From the NCBI RefSeq assembly GCF_019112545.1, contig NW_025064912.1:197473-261472 (forward strand): a stretch of 64,000 bases of DNA, written 5' to 3'. Below are positions 24,801-35,522 of this stretch, in pieces. The position numbers and the translations under genes are program-made. Position 1 is the stretch's first letter, and every line of letters begins with the position of its first letter. The stretch comes from Guyanagaster necrorhizus (taxonomy: Eukaryota; Basidiomycota; Agaricomycetes; Agaricales; Physalacriaceae). Under the pieces are notes generated by a model. That model was not told where the DNA came from and did no database searches. It was given only the letters and a program-made list of their open reading frames with translations.

Positions 24801-26036
24801 GTGTACATACATTTCTCTGCGATACGGACGATCAATAATATTCACAAACGGATTTACAGCGGTCTCTAGACGCCATATTCAGGCTGTTTGGCTGTAGGCG
24901 CGAGGCATGACAGATTCGGCGTTCCTCTGATTGACACGCTTGGTATTATGGACGTGTCACAGAGGGTTTAAATATTTTTTGCTTTTTGCCTGCGGCGTGA
25001 AGCTCGCCATAGGTGGACCCTTCGACCGTTTGAACGAAAGGGACGTTATCCTAATATTGCCCTGCTTCATCCCAGTTCGTTTGTACATAGACACGAAGTT
25101 TTATGCTGAAGGACACTCTTCTTGCGTCCGTTTGGTCAAAGAAAGCGACGCATACCCACTTGAAACTTGGCTCTCTGCAGGCAAGGCTCGTCCGGCGTAT
25201 GGACATTCCTGAGTACTTGACCCGTCAATCAGAGGAAGCTGCGTAATGACTGAGACGCCGAGATTACTTATTTATGAACGCGCACTCATCAACGTCGCTT
25301 TAGAAGGTAACCGGACTCTTCCATGACAGAATGCAGTGATGGGAGGATTCCCTTCTCTGATTGCAGGTGCCATCCAAAGTTGTACACATTGCTATGAAGG
25401 AATATCAATATCAATTTGTAGATGAGGGAAGAAAACGCTCGGCCCGGGCGCCGCCGCAGTCTACCCTGGCCTGTTACCCCCCCACCAACAAGGCGACCTG
25501 TTGTTGCCTTTCGAGCTGGAGAGTGGTTCTAACTGGCTCGACAACTACCTCGACGTCGTACCTTCTAGCAACTGGCAGGTGAAGCTTCTCGCTTGAAATT
25601 AGCCCCAGCGCGGCTGTACTAGCCAAAAAAAAAAGAAAAAAGATAAATGCATGGGGTGCGTCTCCTTCTTCTCTTTTGTTTTGGCTGTACAGTCTGATAC
25701 TAATCATCAGGCAAGGCTGATTTTTAGGAGACAAACACACGGTCATCTGGAGCTATGGCGGTTGACAAACACTTCTACAAGCCCTTGTCCTATCTTGTTT
25801 TCACCGTTCGTTGAATGATAATGTTTCTTCGTGTTGGGTACCTCTTGGAATGTCCTCCATCACTCGACTCATCAGTTCGCAGTAAGCATGTGACGTTATA
25901 CTATGTGTATGTCCGGGGATGCACAATATACGTTACTCTATTAAGTATGTTTACGTCTGCGTCCATCACATGATCCTTATGGCGTTTCTGATGCTGATAG
26001 AGGTCGAGCTCGAGTCTATCTCCCATTTCCTTGTTC
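21870..26036. other. Gene-poor stretch
   Basis: I recognise no gene in these 4.2 kb. The longest frame is a 114-codon minus-strand ORF (22356-22700) with an initial segment EFKVNERMYFLGGLGEDINK that could be an exon of an unknown gene, then low-complexity sequence. Other frames of 60-105 codons look random. Minor elements are a catat microsatellite near 23130 and short A/T runs near 24065 and 25625. There are no transposon ends, RNA genes or duplicated blocks that I can see. Confidence 0.45.
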
Positions 26037-28125
26037 ATGGATTGGAACCTCTTCCTCTACACAGCGCCGCTCTGGATATTCGTGTGGTTATTTCGACGGC
26101 GCCTCGGGCTGGCAAGACAGGAATCTCTACCCCCAGGACCATCTGGGGATCCTATCATAGGTCACCTTCGGATCATTCCCCCTGTGGGTCAGCCAGAAGC
26201 GTTTCACGAATGGGCCAAGTCGTATGGTGAGCTTGGTGGAGGTTCACTCACTCACCTCTTATACACGGATTCATGGATTTCTTTTTTTTTTTTTAACTAG
26301 GCGACGTGATGTATCTGGAAGTCTTGGGCCGTAAGATGGTCATCCTCGATAGCATGGAGGCGGCGAACGACTTGCTTGATAAGAGAAGTGCGAATTACAG
26401 CTGCCGGCCCAACTTTGTTATCTACAACCTGTGAGTACACAGCCCGGAGCCCGCCCGCTTTTTTTTTTTTTTTTTTTAATTATGGGCCCCCCCCGGGGGT
26501 AGAATGGGCTGGGATCGAGTCCTGTCGCTGATGCCGTACGGAAAACGGTTCCACCGCCACCGAAAGTTGTTTCAGACGCATTTTGGACGGCAGGAATGCA
26601 GAGAGTATTTGGGCATGCAACAGCAGGAAGCGATCGTTTTGGTGAAAGGGCTCATGGACAGACCTGGTGACTATGATGCGATTGTCGGCAGGTGCGCGGT
26701 GATATGTTTCATGGTAAGTTAATATGATTGATCTTCCCCCCTCCCCTCCCCTCCCCTCCCCCAGGTTTTCGGCTGTGATTATATTGAAAATCGCTTATGG
26801 TTACCGAATGTGGGGTGAAGACGATCCGTTGATGAAACTGATCGTCGAAATGACGGAGGCTCTGAACAACTCTGGACCGCCGACGAGTACGCCTCCTGAA
26901 TTTTTCCCTTGGTGTGAGCATGTTAACGTTTGGGTCGAGGGTTCCGAACTGACTCGTAGCGTATAGTGTCCAACTTTCCTTCCTGGTTTCCTGGGGCGTA
27001 TTATGCTGGATACGCACGGAAGAACAGGGCGATTGTTGAGAGGTCCGTTGATTACCCTTTTGACATCGTGAGGAGGCAGATGGCGGATGGGACGGCGAGT
27101 CCGTCTTTTGCTGCGGCGTATCTGAACGACTTGGGGTCTGTAGAGGACGAAGAGGATTACCTTAAGGATGTGAAGGGTGCGGCGGCGCAGATATATACTG
27201 CAGGTGCGGATACCGTAAGTATTCTTCTCTCTTTGTTATTTTGATGGCATGATTCGAGTCTTTTCTAGTCGTGGGCAACACTTCTCGTTTTCTTGGTCGC
27301 TATGGTGCTGCATCCTGAAGTGCAGGAAAAGGCACAAGCAGAGATCGATGCTGTCGTCGGGTCGGACCGTCTCCCGACTTTTGAAGATCGGGCTTCGCTT
27401 CCGTACATTGATCATGTCCTGCAAGAGACGATGAGGTATATATTACATGCATGCGCAGTTTCTGTTTGCCGCTGATATCTCGCAGATGGAATCCGGTGCT
27501 CCCGATGGGATTGCCGCATCGCTCGATGGAAGACGACGTTTATCGAGGCATGTTTATCCCAAAGGGATCCGTGGTTTTCGCTAATGTTCGGTACGCGCCC
27601 CTTCTCTACGATTCCTTTCTCTCGTCATGGTTATACTTTGTACAGGGGAATGGGGCTTGACGAAAACGTCTACGACCAGGCTACGACGTTCAATCCTGAT
27701 CGATATCTTCCGAAGCCGCAGGGAAAGGGAGAGCCTTATCTCGCGGCGTTCGGGTTTGGAAGAAGGTTTTATCCAACTTTGCTTTGCGTCATCCATATTG
27801 CCTGTTAATCTGGGTTTCGACCAGGATATGCCCGGGTCGATATCTGGCCGAGAACGGCATGTGGATCGCAATTGCCTGCATTCTTGCGACTTGCAAGATC
27901 ACGAAAGCGAAAGATGAGAATGGGGAGGAGATTAACCCCGCGGTGGAGTTCTCCAATGGTATTGTCAAGTAAGTGTTCCTTATTTACTTTTCTGTGCTAA
28001 CTGATAATGGGCGTAGTCATCTGAAGCCTATACAGTTCAATCTTGTCCCTCGCACTACCAAGGCGGCTTTTCTTGTGGGGCAGTGTTGGAATCCCGAGAC
28101 TGAAGACGGAGAGAGAAGAAGGTAA
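26037..28125 (+). CDS. Cytochrome P450 monooxygenase
   Basis: Spliced across roughly eight introns the gene gives a complete P450 of about 500 aa. It has an N-terminal anchor ([18 protein letters not shown]) and a Pro-rich hinge ([15 protein letters not shown]). The I-helix has AGADT and the K-helix has ETMR (ExxR). A PERF-type segment reads FNPDRYLP, and the haem loop is [15 protein letters not shown] with the axial Cys. Wording around [20 protein letters not shown] is typical of Agaricomycete P450s annotated as O-methylsterigmatocystin oxidoreductase-like; that name reflects similarity, not substrate. It should sit in the ER membrane and take electrons from P450 reductase. The start is the ATG directly before DWNLFLYT. 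Introns hold poly-T (26461-26478), C8G5 and C-rich tracts. The nearest biosynthetic gene is the terpene synthase, 15 kb away. Confidence 0.92.
26735..26762 (-). repeat. Polypyrimidine tandem repeat, quadruplex-capable on the minus strand
   Basis: Inside a P450 intron, immediately 5' of its acceptor, four CCCCT units follow a C6 run. The minus strand therefore has five successive G-runs of at least four separated by single A or T, which meets the usual G-quadruplex pattern. Confidence 0.6.
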
Positions 28126-28747
28126 ATAACGGCTGCAAACGCCATGGTGTACACTACGTGAGTACAGTCCATTTTATACGACAGCTGTATTTAAATGCGC
28201 GGGGCCCAGGCAATAAGTATGTACCGGGGTTAATGTAAGAATCATTTTCGAACGCGTTAATGAACGACGACGACGACGACGAGTGATGCGCACGACAGCG
28301 CCAGTATAATGTGAGCGCGTACATCTAACGACAGCAAAATATGCACTAACAATTATGTACATAGATCTATACCAACCCTTTGCAGCTGAACAGTTCCCCC
28401 TGACTGTCGGTCACAACTGCCCGCCCTGTATGCCTGCCCTGTATGACATGCCTAGCCCCAAGTTGAAACAACTCGTACCCAATAGTCCCAGTACCGAGCT
28501 TGTACCGGCAACGATATGCTCAGTTGGGGGCAGCTTCGCTGCCAGTGATATACCGATAGATGGATAAAAGAAGCAATCTCCGGGGTTCTCGGTGGGTGCG
28601 TTCCAAAAATGATAATGATAATCGGAGTCTATTTTTAGAAAAACATTAGGTAAGAATGTTTGAGGAGGGTTAAACCAAAATCGAGCGCTCCTACTTTCCG
28701 GCCCTTTCCTCCTCCCTCCACCACGCCCTTATCATCATTTTTCTACA
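28126..28747. other. Intergenic region
   Basis: This is the 3' flank of the P450 and the upstream region of the chitin deacetylase. A (gac)n-type run lies near 28264-28282 and a C/T-rich stretch precedes the deacetylase start. No gene is seen. Confidence 0.5.
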
Positions 28748-30664
28748 ATGTCGCTCTTTTATCGTTCTTTTTTCGCAATTTTTTCGCTAGGCGTTCTTTT
28801 GCAGGGCGCGCGCGGCGCCGACCGTAGCAGTGAGGAGGCGGAGGCCGCGATTACTGGCTAGTATTGGAATTTTCCAGGTCCCGAATCGAGACTGAAGTCA
28901 TCTCTCACCCTCAGACCCGAATGAAGAATGTGTCCCGTATTCTTACGCGCCTTCCGCGTCATATCTCAGCTCGTTACCTTCGATATGGCAGCCCGCGACA
29001 ATACTACCCGACGACGCTGAGGCGCAAGCGAAATGGCAGTCGATCTCTGGTAGCATTCCGACAAACATCTCGGTCAAGGCAAGCGCCCATTATACTTACT
29101 TACTTCTGGTCGCTCCTGACTTCGAAAAGGGCACCCCTACCGGAGATTTCAGCGACGTCTCTTATCCCACGGATGATCCCGATTGTTGGTGGACCAACAG
29201 CAAGTGCGTGATACCCAAGCTTCAAGGTCTACCTCCGGACGTTGCCTCAGTACCAGAGGCGCGTAGCCTGTCTATTGAAAGCTCGATTATATTAACTTGA
29301 GGATTGCAGCCGCTAACGCTAGGGTACGGTTTCGACGACGGCCCGAACTGCTCTCACAACGCATTTTACGACTACCTCACGAGTCAAGATCAAAAAGCCA
29401 GTGCGTGTGATTATCCTCCATGGAATGCTCGCTCCTCACCCTTTTATAGCTATGTTCTATATCGGAAGTAATGTCATGAATTGGCCCTTGGAGGCGCAAA
29501 GAGCCATCACAGATGGTCATGAAGTCTGTGTTCGTAAGTGGCCTTTATTGTTTAGGTTTTTATTTTTACTAATTGATCGCAGATACCTGGTCACATCGAT
29601 ATAGTACGTCTATCCATGGGGTCCTCCAATGCGGCAATAACCCTGTGTTTCAGTGACGGCACTCGCAAGTGAAGATGCATTTGCCGAGCTCTATTACAGT
29701 AAGTGGTCCCTCGTCCTAGCCTTTTCGAGTAATGTTTATACTTACTTCATCATAGCTGTACGCTTTCTGGTCCGGAAAAAAACCTCAATCTAATATTGTT
29801 AAAGATGCAAGCCATCAATCTTGTCACCGGCGTGACACCGAAATGCTGGAGGGTACGATGTTCCCACCGCGCCGTCCAACCTATTCTGATCGGAAGCATA
29901 ACAGCCGCCATTTGGGGACGTTGATGACAGAATAAGAGCCATCGCTAATGCCCTCGACCTTCAAACGGTTATCTGGAAATACGACTCGAATGACTGGAAG
30001 GTCGGGACGGATGGCGTTACCGCCGAGACCGTCGATGGGAACTATCAAAGTTTGGTAGATAATGCCGAGAATGGGACCTTCAGCACTGTGAGTTTGTTTC
30101 CACTTACCTAAGCCGTCGTACGTACTGATCATGCCCCCCCCCCAGGAAGGAGCTATAATGCTGACGCACGAGCTCAATAATTATACCATGGCTACTGCAA
30201 TTCAATGGTACCCTCAACTGAAGGCCGCATTTAAGGTTCGTATCGACGGCTTATAGTGTGCATAATTTTTACTATACTACAGTACATCGTCCCGATCGCC
30301 GTCGCATTGAATAATACCCAACCATACGTCGAAACCGACTATCCGATGCCTTCGTTTGAACAATGTCAGCTATTTCCTGGTAGCGCTCGCTATTCACGTA
30401 CTGACCATCATTCTAGACATTTCAGGAGAAACGACTATCACGAACAGTAGCGACAGCGACAGCACTAGCACTAGCATCAGCGACAGCGCCGACACCGGCA
30501 CCGAGACCCAAAGTGGGTCAGCGTCGACGTCAGAGTTGAAGGCAAGTTCGACCTCTACCGGACAGGCATCCGCGACCAAACAGAATGGCGCATCGTTGGT
30601 GTCTCCCGACATAGGGTCCTCGTTCTGGGTGGCCTTGGCTGCTCTTGGATATTTGACATTTTAG
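28748..30664 (+). CDS. Chitin deacetylase (CE4, NodB fold), GPI-type
   Basis: The signal peptide is MSLFYRSFFAIFSLGVLLQG. A fungal Cda N-terminal part follows (DPNEECVPYSYAPS, DPDCWWTNSKC). The NodB domain has YGFDDGPNCSHNAFYDYL (catalytic and metal Asp pair), HTWSHRYMTAL (HxxxH metal ligands), CWR joined to PPFGDVDDRIRA (RPPxG..D motif) and EGAIMLTHELNNYT (terminal His motif). A Ser/Thr-rich stalk and hydrophobic tail (FWVALAALGYLTF) suggest GPI anchoring. The enzyme converts wall chitin to chitosan at the cell surface. Exons 1-3 end before GC donors (28857, 29079, 29259). The intron starting near 29701 is ambiguous: joining at 29804 breaks phase, whereas an acceptor at caag/CC keeps it and drops MQA. 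Confidence 0.9.
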
Positions 30665-32220
30665 CTCAGACGCTCAGACTTTCTTTTTTTAAAATTTTTA
30701 AATATTAACGCTCATTCATAATCGTAATTGAACAGTGTATCCCATTTGCCATTTGATTTGTTGGGCGCCGTTTTGGACAGTTCATATAATCGATACTATA
30801 GACACTACACATTGTACTGTTACACAAAAATTCAAGATACCATTGGGGTTGGGGGGGCAAGAGCCTGAGGAGATATCATACCACAGGCTACAGGTTCTCT
30901 TCTCTTTCAGTAACACGTCGTCACCCCCGCAGTTTGCTTCCGCGGCTGACTGACTGACGTGCGCGTAAATGGTAGGACGGATTGTACCAAACGGTGGTGA
31001 GATCAAGCCCCTTCTGCACCGAGTCGGCATATACCATTGATCTGCCGATGCTATTGTTCTGGTGTGCAGTCAAGCGCCCACCTACCCTCTTTCCCTCGAT
31101 GGATATGTATCGACCACCTGTCATTGGAAGCAGCAAATGTAGGTTTATTAAAAGAAAGCACTGAAAGGGGGTGCGAAGAGAAACCAGGACAGACGTACAA
31201 GTGCTAATTTTCTCGGAGAAAGTATTATGTTATTTGTGTGCGTGTTCATCATACGTTAAAAGAAGGAAAAATAGGAGCCCATTTAGCGACTTGCTTCACT
31301 TCACTTCTTCAGATCCATCAATGACGGACGCCTTTTATGTCGTACACCCATGACCCACATGGGCATGGGATGGGTCACCTCGCAGACTTTTTTTTTTTCC
31401 CAATGGCCCAATTACCCATTTTTTTTTTGCGTATGTGTGCGGAGCGGTGTTGGATATGTTGTGTGTGTGTGTGCCTCCAGGTATCGATTGGGGCGGGGTA
31501 ACGATGACGATCCTGGAGCTCTGACGTCGATATGTAACTCGAGTTGTACGCTTTCCAGGCTATGCTTCACAGAGTCGAAGATGTGTTAGTAATACGTGTC
31601 AGAGAACGAAGCAGATCAGGGGTGAAGATAGTAAATGTCGAAGTCCGTGCTGGTTAATGTAACCCAACAAGTCAGATTTGGTATCCCCAAAGGAGTGTCC
31701 CAGGGTCTTTGCCTGCTGCTTCTATTTGAGGTTTCAATTTTTTTTTGTGGGAGGATAATTCAAGATATGGAGAGGTGGTCCGTGTACGCCCATTCACTAT
31801 CTATGATTCTACTGTGCATGCCTGGATGATGAAGTTCCGTCCTTCAGTAATAATATCCTCACAGAACGTTTACACAAATTTTTCATGCTTAATCGCGATG
31901 GGATCTTTTCCAGATTTCAACGGAGTTTTTCAAGGCGATGAAGGTTATGGAGTCCTTGTTGTAAAGGTAGCTACAACCATGGACAGAAGTGAAATATATA
32001 TTAGAAACCGTATGGCTTACCACGAAATCTAAGTGTTTCTCAGGTGCATCATAACGGTTGAACTCCAATTCCCTCAAATACGGAGAGCAAGATTTTACAT
32101 GTATCATCGATCAACGAGCCAGAAGATGCACTCCAGAGCGTCTTCGTCGATAGTGTCCAGCCTTGCCATCAGTGCTCAGTGAAGATGGAAGAGGAGGCAA
32201 GTTGATGATGCGATAATGAC
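30665..32220. other. Intergenic region
   Basis: I see no recognisable gene between the deacetylase and the right duplication arm. Features are T-rich tracts near 31389 and 31420, a (gt)n run near 31460, and frames of 60-95 codons (31635-32032) without family resemblance. Confidence 0.45.
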
Positions 32221-32344
32221 GCATAGGATGTTGCATATAACTTAAACCAAAGGAAAAATCTTCGACAACCTATTCCAAGACGCAACCAATTTCTGAACAA
32301 ACTGCCGGAAGAAACCCCCGTTTCTTCTGCTAACCAGCGCCGTC

Positions 32345-33553
32345 AGCCAAATCAGCCGGTTGAATATCATTATCGTCATCCTTGACCACAAATGCTATGT
32401 CCACCTCGCCAGTACCTTCGCCTTCCTACATGTCCGGCACCTCACTGACATCGACGTGACCTGGGTGAGTCTCTGGTGCTATAGGTCCATCACTATCCAC
32501 CGACGAAGCAATCGATCTGGGGGACATCACGGGACGGATAGCCTACAATGATGGCGGTACGGACATTATGCCACTCTGATCGCCTACGAATTGAGAGTTC
32601 ACAACGGCTGGAGTGCTGACAGGCCTGTCGACACTGACAAGATGGATTGCCCGAAGATCGAGCGCAAGAGAGTCGTCACCCGTGACACCTGCTTCTATTG
32701 TACTGCGGGCGACTAGAAGAACACCAGTGTCATCGATACGCATCGCACCAATCTCGCTCGGAGGGGTGGAGCCTAGCCATGAGATGGAACGTAGGAGAAC
32801 AGGAGAATTGTGAGACGATGAATCGGAAGGAGGTTCATCGGAGAAGAATGTCTCGAGTTCGGCAATTTCACGTTGAAGATCAGTCAAGAAAATACGACTG
32901 AGAGGTTTCAGACGGAAGACCTTCTTGAGGATGGTACAGGGGCCGCAGATCTACCTAGCAAGAAGCGTCTTAGGTGATCTCCGTCCTTGAGTTGAAGGAA
33001 TAGTCTGTCGTCAACGCCACACCGAGAGACCAGACATCATTTGTCCGAGTAGAGTATCTTCTGTCGAGCGTGTAACCAAACCCTTTCCCTATACATTCTG
33101 GTAAAAGGCAGTCAGGATGAGCGCATATATGAATAAAAAGACGCATGAGGACTCATGCACTCCATGCCCTCGCACTCATGGAAAGTCGAGGTCTTGTTCT
33201 GTGTCGACACACCAAAGTCAGTGAGGTAAATCCGTGAACCATCCTCTGAACAAATAATATTCTCCGGCTCGATATTACGATGGTACACACTGTTGTCGTG
33301 ACAGAACACGACGGCGTCGATAAGCTGGAGAAAGACGTTTCGCACCTGTCATCCCGCGGGTAGAAGGATTTCTGGAGAATCCTGTCAAAGAGATCGCCTC
33401 CTTCGCAGAGATCCAGCACGACATAGAAAAATTCGTCGTGGAAGATGGCTTTATGGAATGTAACGATATTGGGATGGCAAGAGACGTGGCGGTGGTTATC
33501 GAATTCACGGATCTGGAACCAGTGCTCGCAAGTGCCTTCTTCCAGTGTGGCAC
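32345..33553 (-). pseudogene. Ran1-like protein kinase, decayed, right copy
   Basis: The same kinase relic as at 2290-3540, read on the minus strand. NVFLQLIDAVVFCHDNSVYH then RNIEPENI shows the HRN change and also Glu in place of the Lys of the KPEN motif. YLTDFGVST, FHECEGMECMSP and the Ser/Thr-rich tail (32543-32887) follow. The frameshift before NVFLQLID is shared with the left copy. The tail frame stops near 32545, where the left copy runs on to 3409, so the copies have kept decaying independently. Confidence 0.8.
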
Positions 33554-33918
33554 GGCAATGAGGTATGGGACACAGTGATAGAAGATTTTCCGCAGTGACT
33601 CACTCGATCATAGCAACACAGGGGCTGTTGCATGTGAATGTTGAGTGTCCTTGGCATCTTCATGTGAAATCTTTTTCGTTCATTTCTTACTTCGTGCTGT
33701 CACATCCACACAATGTACATACCGTTTGCCTGATTTCTCACTCATCTGTTCACAGAGATTGTCATTCATGGAGAAACCAGTAATAGGAAAATTGTTTCAC
33801 ATAGATTGTTCTTCTCTTTGACATCTGCAATTTCTATACAATTCCTTTACTGTCTCATTTTCCACTTGAACTTGAAACCTCTAGGTGTCAATCATGTCTA
33901 TTATGCCAATGATCCAAG

Positions 33919-33925
33919 TATAAAA
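33919..33925 (+). promoter_or_regulatory. TATA box of the right 309-aa ORF
   Basis: TATAAAA lies 43-49 bp upstream of the ATG at 33968, identical in motif and spacing to the left copy. Confidence 0.55.
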
Positions 33926-33967
33926 CCACCTCCATTTGTCCCTTCCTTCTGAGAACAGCCCCCCACA

Positions 33968-34897
33968 ATGGCATATCATCAACCACCCTTTCCTTTCTTC
34001 TTCACCCATGATGGTTTTATTGCAATGAATGCACCCTCTTCTCAATCTGTTGGTGCCTTCCAGCATCCTGTTATAACATCAGGAGATCCAGGACCTGCAG
34101 CAATTGCCTCTGGCAGTAACTTTCCCACCTCTGGAGGCTATAACCCATCCCCACAGCAAAACACTGGAACCACAATGGACTTGACATTGGCTTCATCCTC
34201 TCATTCACCATCAGGCTGGATCAGCCACTCTACAAGGATAAACATCCATCCTTGTCAATGTGGCATCAATAGAACATCAAGTTGCAGTTGGCAGTTCCAC
34301 TACTTTCACCTACAGATAGTTGCTGTACATGAACTCCTTGGAGCCCATCCATATCCTTCTCTAATAGCTGCTTCTCCTCCCTGCAAGCTAACCCCATGCC
34401 AGAAACAATCCTTCCATGTGTCCTCTAAAAATGGTCCTGTATTCATCATCAACAAAGCCTTTGCACATCCCAATTATGAACACAACAGTGATAGAAGTGG
34501 TCTTCTACATTTCCTTAAATCTGAGCCATGGGCACAGATCCATCTGGACCAGCTAGTCTGTGTAGGATGTGGGTGCAACATTGACAGCCACAATGTGAAA
34601 ACCTGGATAGATCATAGGAATTCATGTGCAGGCATTGACAATGCAATCTTGAGCTCTGTTGTGGGTGCTTGGGAAGATGAGGTTACAAGCCTGGGTTCAT
34701 CTGAGCTTTGGAGTAAAGTGATACTTACCAAGGAGAACATGAAGGAGCTGAATGTACCACTGTCTCTGAGGCAGATCAACACCTTGGAGTCAGAGAGGCC
34801 TTTAAATCCAGGATTCACTATGACATGTGAGTTTCATTTCCCTCTGTTCTGGAGTTTTGGTCTGATGAAGGATGTAGGGAAATGGAACAATCTATAA
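33968..34897 (+). CDS. 309-aa protein with Cx2C...Wx2Hx4C motif, right copy
   Basis: Intact paralogue of 938-1867, same length, differing at about 18 residues (roughly 94% identical by eye). Changes such as S/P, F/S, G/E, E/K, A/V and M/I are mostly single transitions. The Cys/His motif CVGCGCNIDSHNVKTWIDHR followed by NSC keeps every candidate ligand. As on the left, a gtgagt near 34828 could be a donor; only on this side does the downstream sequence include the segment (34910-35045) with a possible acceptor and further open frame, so the right copy may be the fuller gene. Its function is unknown and I do not recognise a named family. Confidence 0.6.
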   Translation: MAYHQPPFPFFFTHDGFIAMNAPSSQSVGAFQHPVITSGDPGPAAIASGSNFPTSGGYNPSPQQNTGTTMDLTLASSSHSPSGWISHSTRINIHPCQCGINRTSSCSWQFHYFHLQIVAVHELLGAHPYPSLIAASPPCKLTPCQKQSFHVSSKNGPVFIINKAFAHPNYEHNSDRSGLLHFLKSEPWAQIHLDQLVCVGCGCNIDSHNVKTWIDHRNSCAGIDNAILSSVVGAWEDEVTSLGSSELWSKVILTKENMKELNVPLSLRQINTLESERPLNPGFTMTCEFHFPLFWSFGLMKDVGKWNNL

Positions 34898-35522
34898 TAT
34901 TTTCCCTTCATTGACTGCAAAGATGGGAAAATACATAGCTGTGTAACAAATGCTACTCAAAAGGATAATGCTCCTAGCTTTTCATTGTACAGTTTATACA
35001 CATAATACAATCTACCCTTCTTTGAGCTCTGTAAAAACCATGTCATGTTGAAGAAAGTCCATATGACCCCTAGGCACTTGCATGACTCTTGCCTCCAGCA
35101 TTTGTACAGATATCTTGATTTATTCCATGTCATCCATAAACCCCACAAATAGTAAAGATATACTTTACAAAAACTTTTTTCCCTTAAGACTTCAATGACA
35201 CAAAAGCAGAAAAAAAATCCAATTTCAGGCATTAATAATGGCCATATTGGACGATGAAAGCCGCTGGGCCATAACTTGTAAAAACTCCATTGAAAGTGAT
35301 AGTCGGACAGTGACCCTGTTTCTCCATTTTAGGACACCAACAAGAAGCTAGCACGTGCCGAGGGCCCGGTCCAACAGGTATCCTTGCAAGTGAAGCTCGT
35401 AGGACATGTTGATCAGTCAAGCGCCCAATAAAAAATCCTTTGAACAAACGCTGAGAGGGGATCCGTGAATCATATAAATTAGGTTAGTAAAATAGTGTTA
35501 GTACTCTAATAAGCTCGAGCAT

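Larger units (their letters stand above)
32221..35275. repeat. Right arm of the inverted segmental duplication
   Basis: Reverse-complement partner of 693-3614. The inner end is gcataggatgtt (32221) and the outer end ggccataac (35275). Arm length is 3055 bp against 2922 bp on the left, because the right arm keeps a segment of about 130 bp after the 309-codon ORF. The arms enclose 28.6 kb holding the CBM1, Kelch, SAC3, AIF-like, SPE3-LYS9, P450 and deacetylase genes. The right arm ends 248 bp from the 3' end of the elongation factor gene. Confidence 0.93.

Noticed and set aside
31635..32032. ORFs with a GIPKGVSQG string, briefly considered as a reverse transcriptase (GVPQGS)
   Set aside because: No YxDD box, no RNase H or endonuclease, and only this single loose match.
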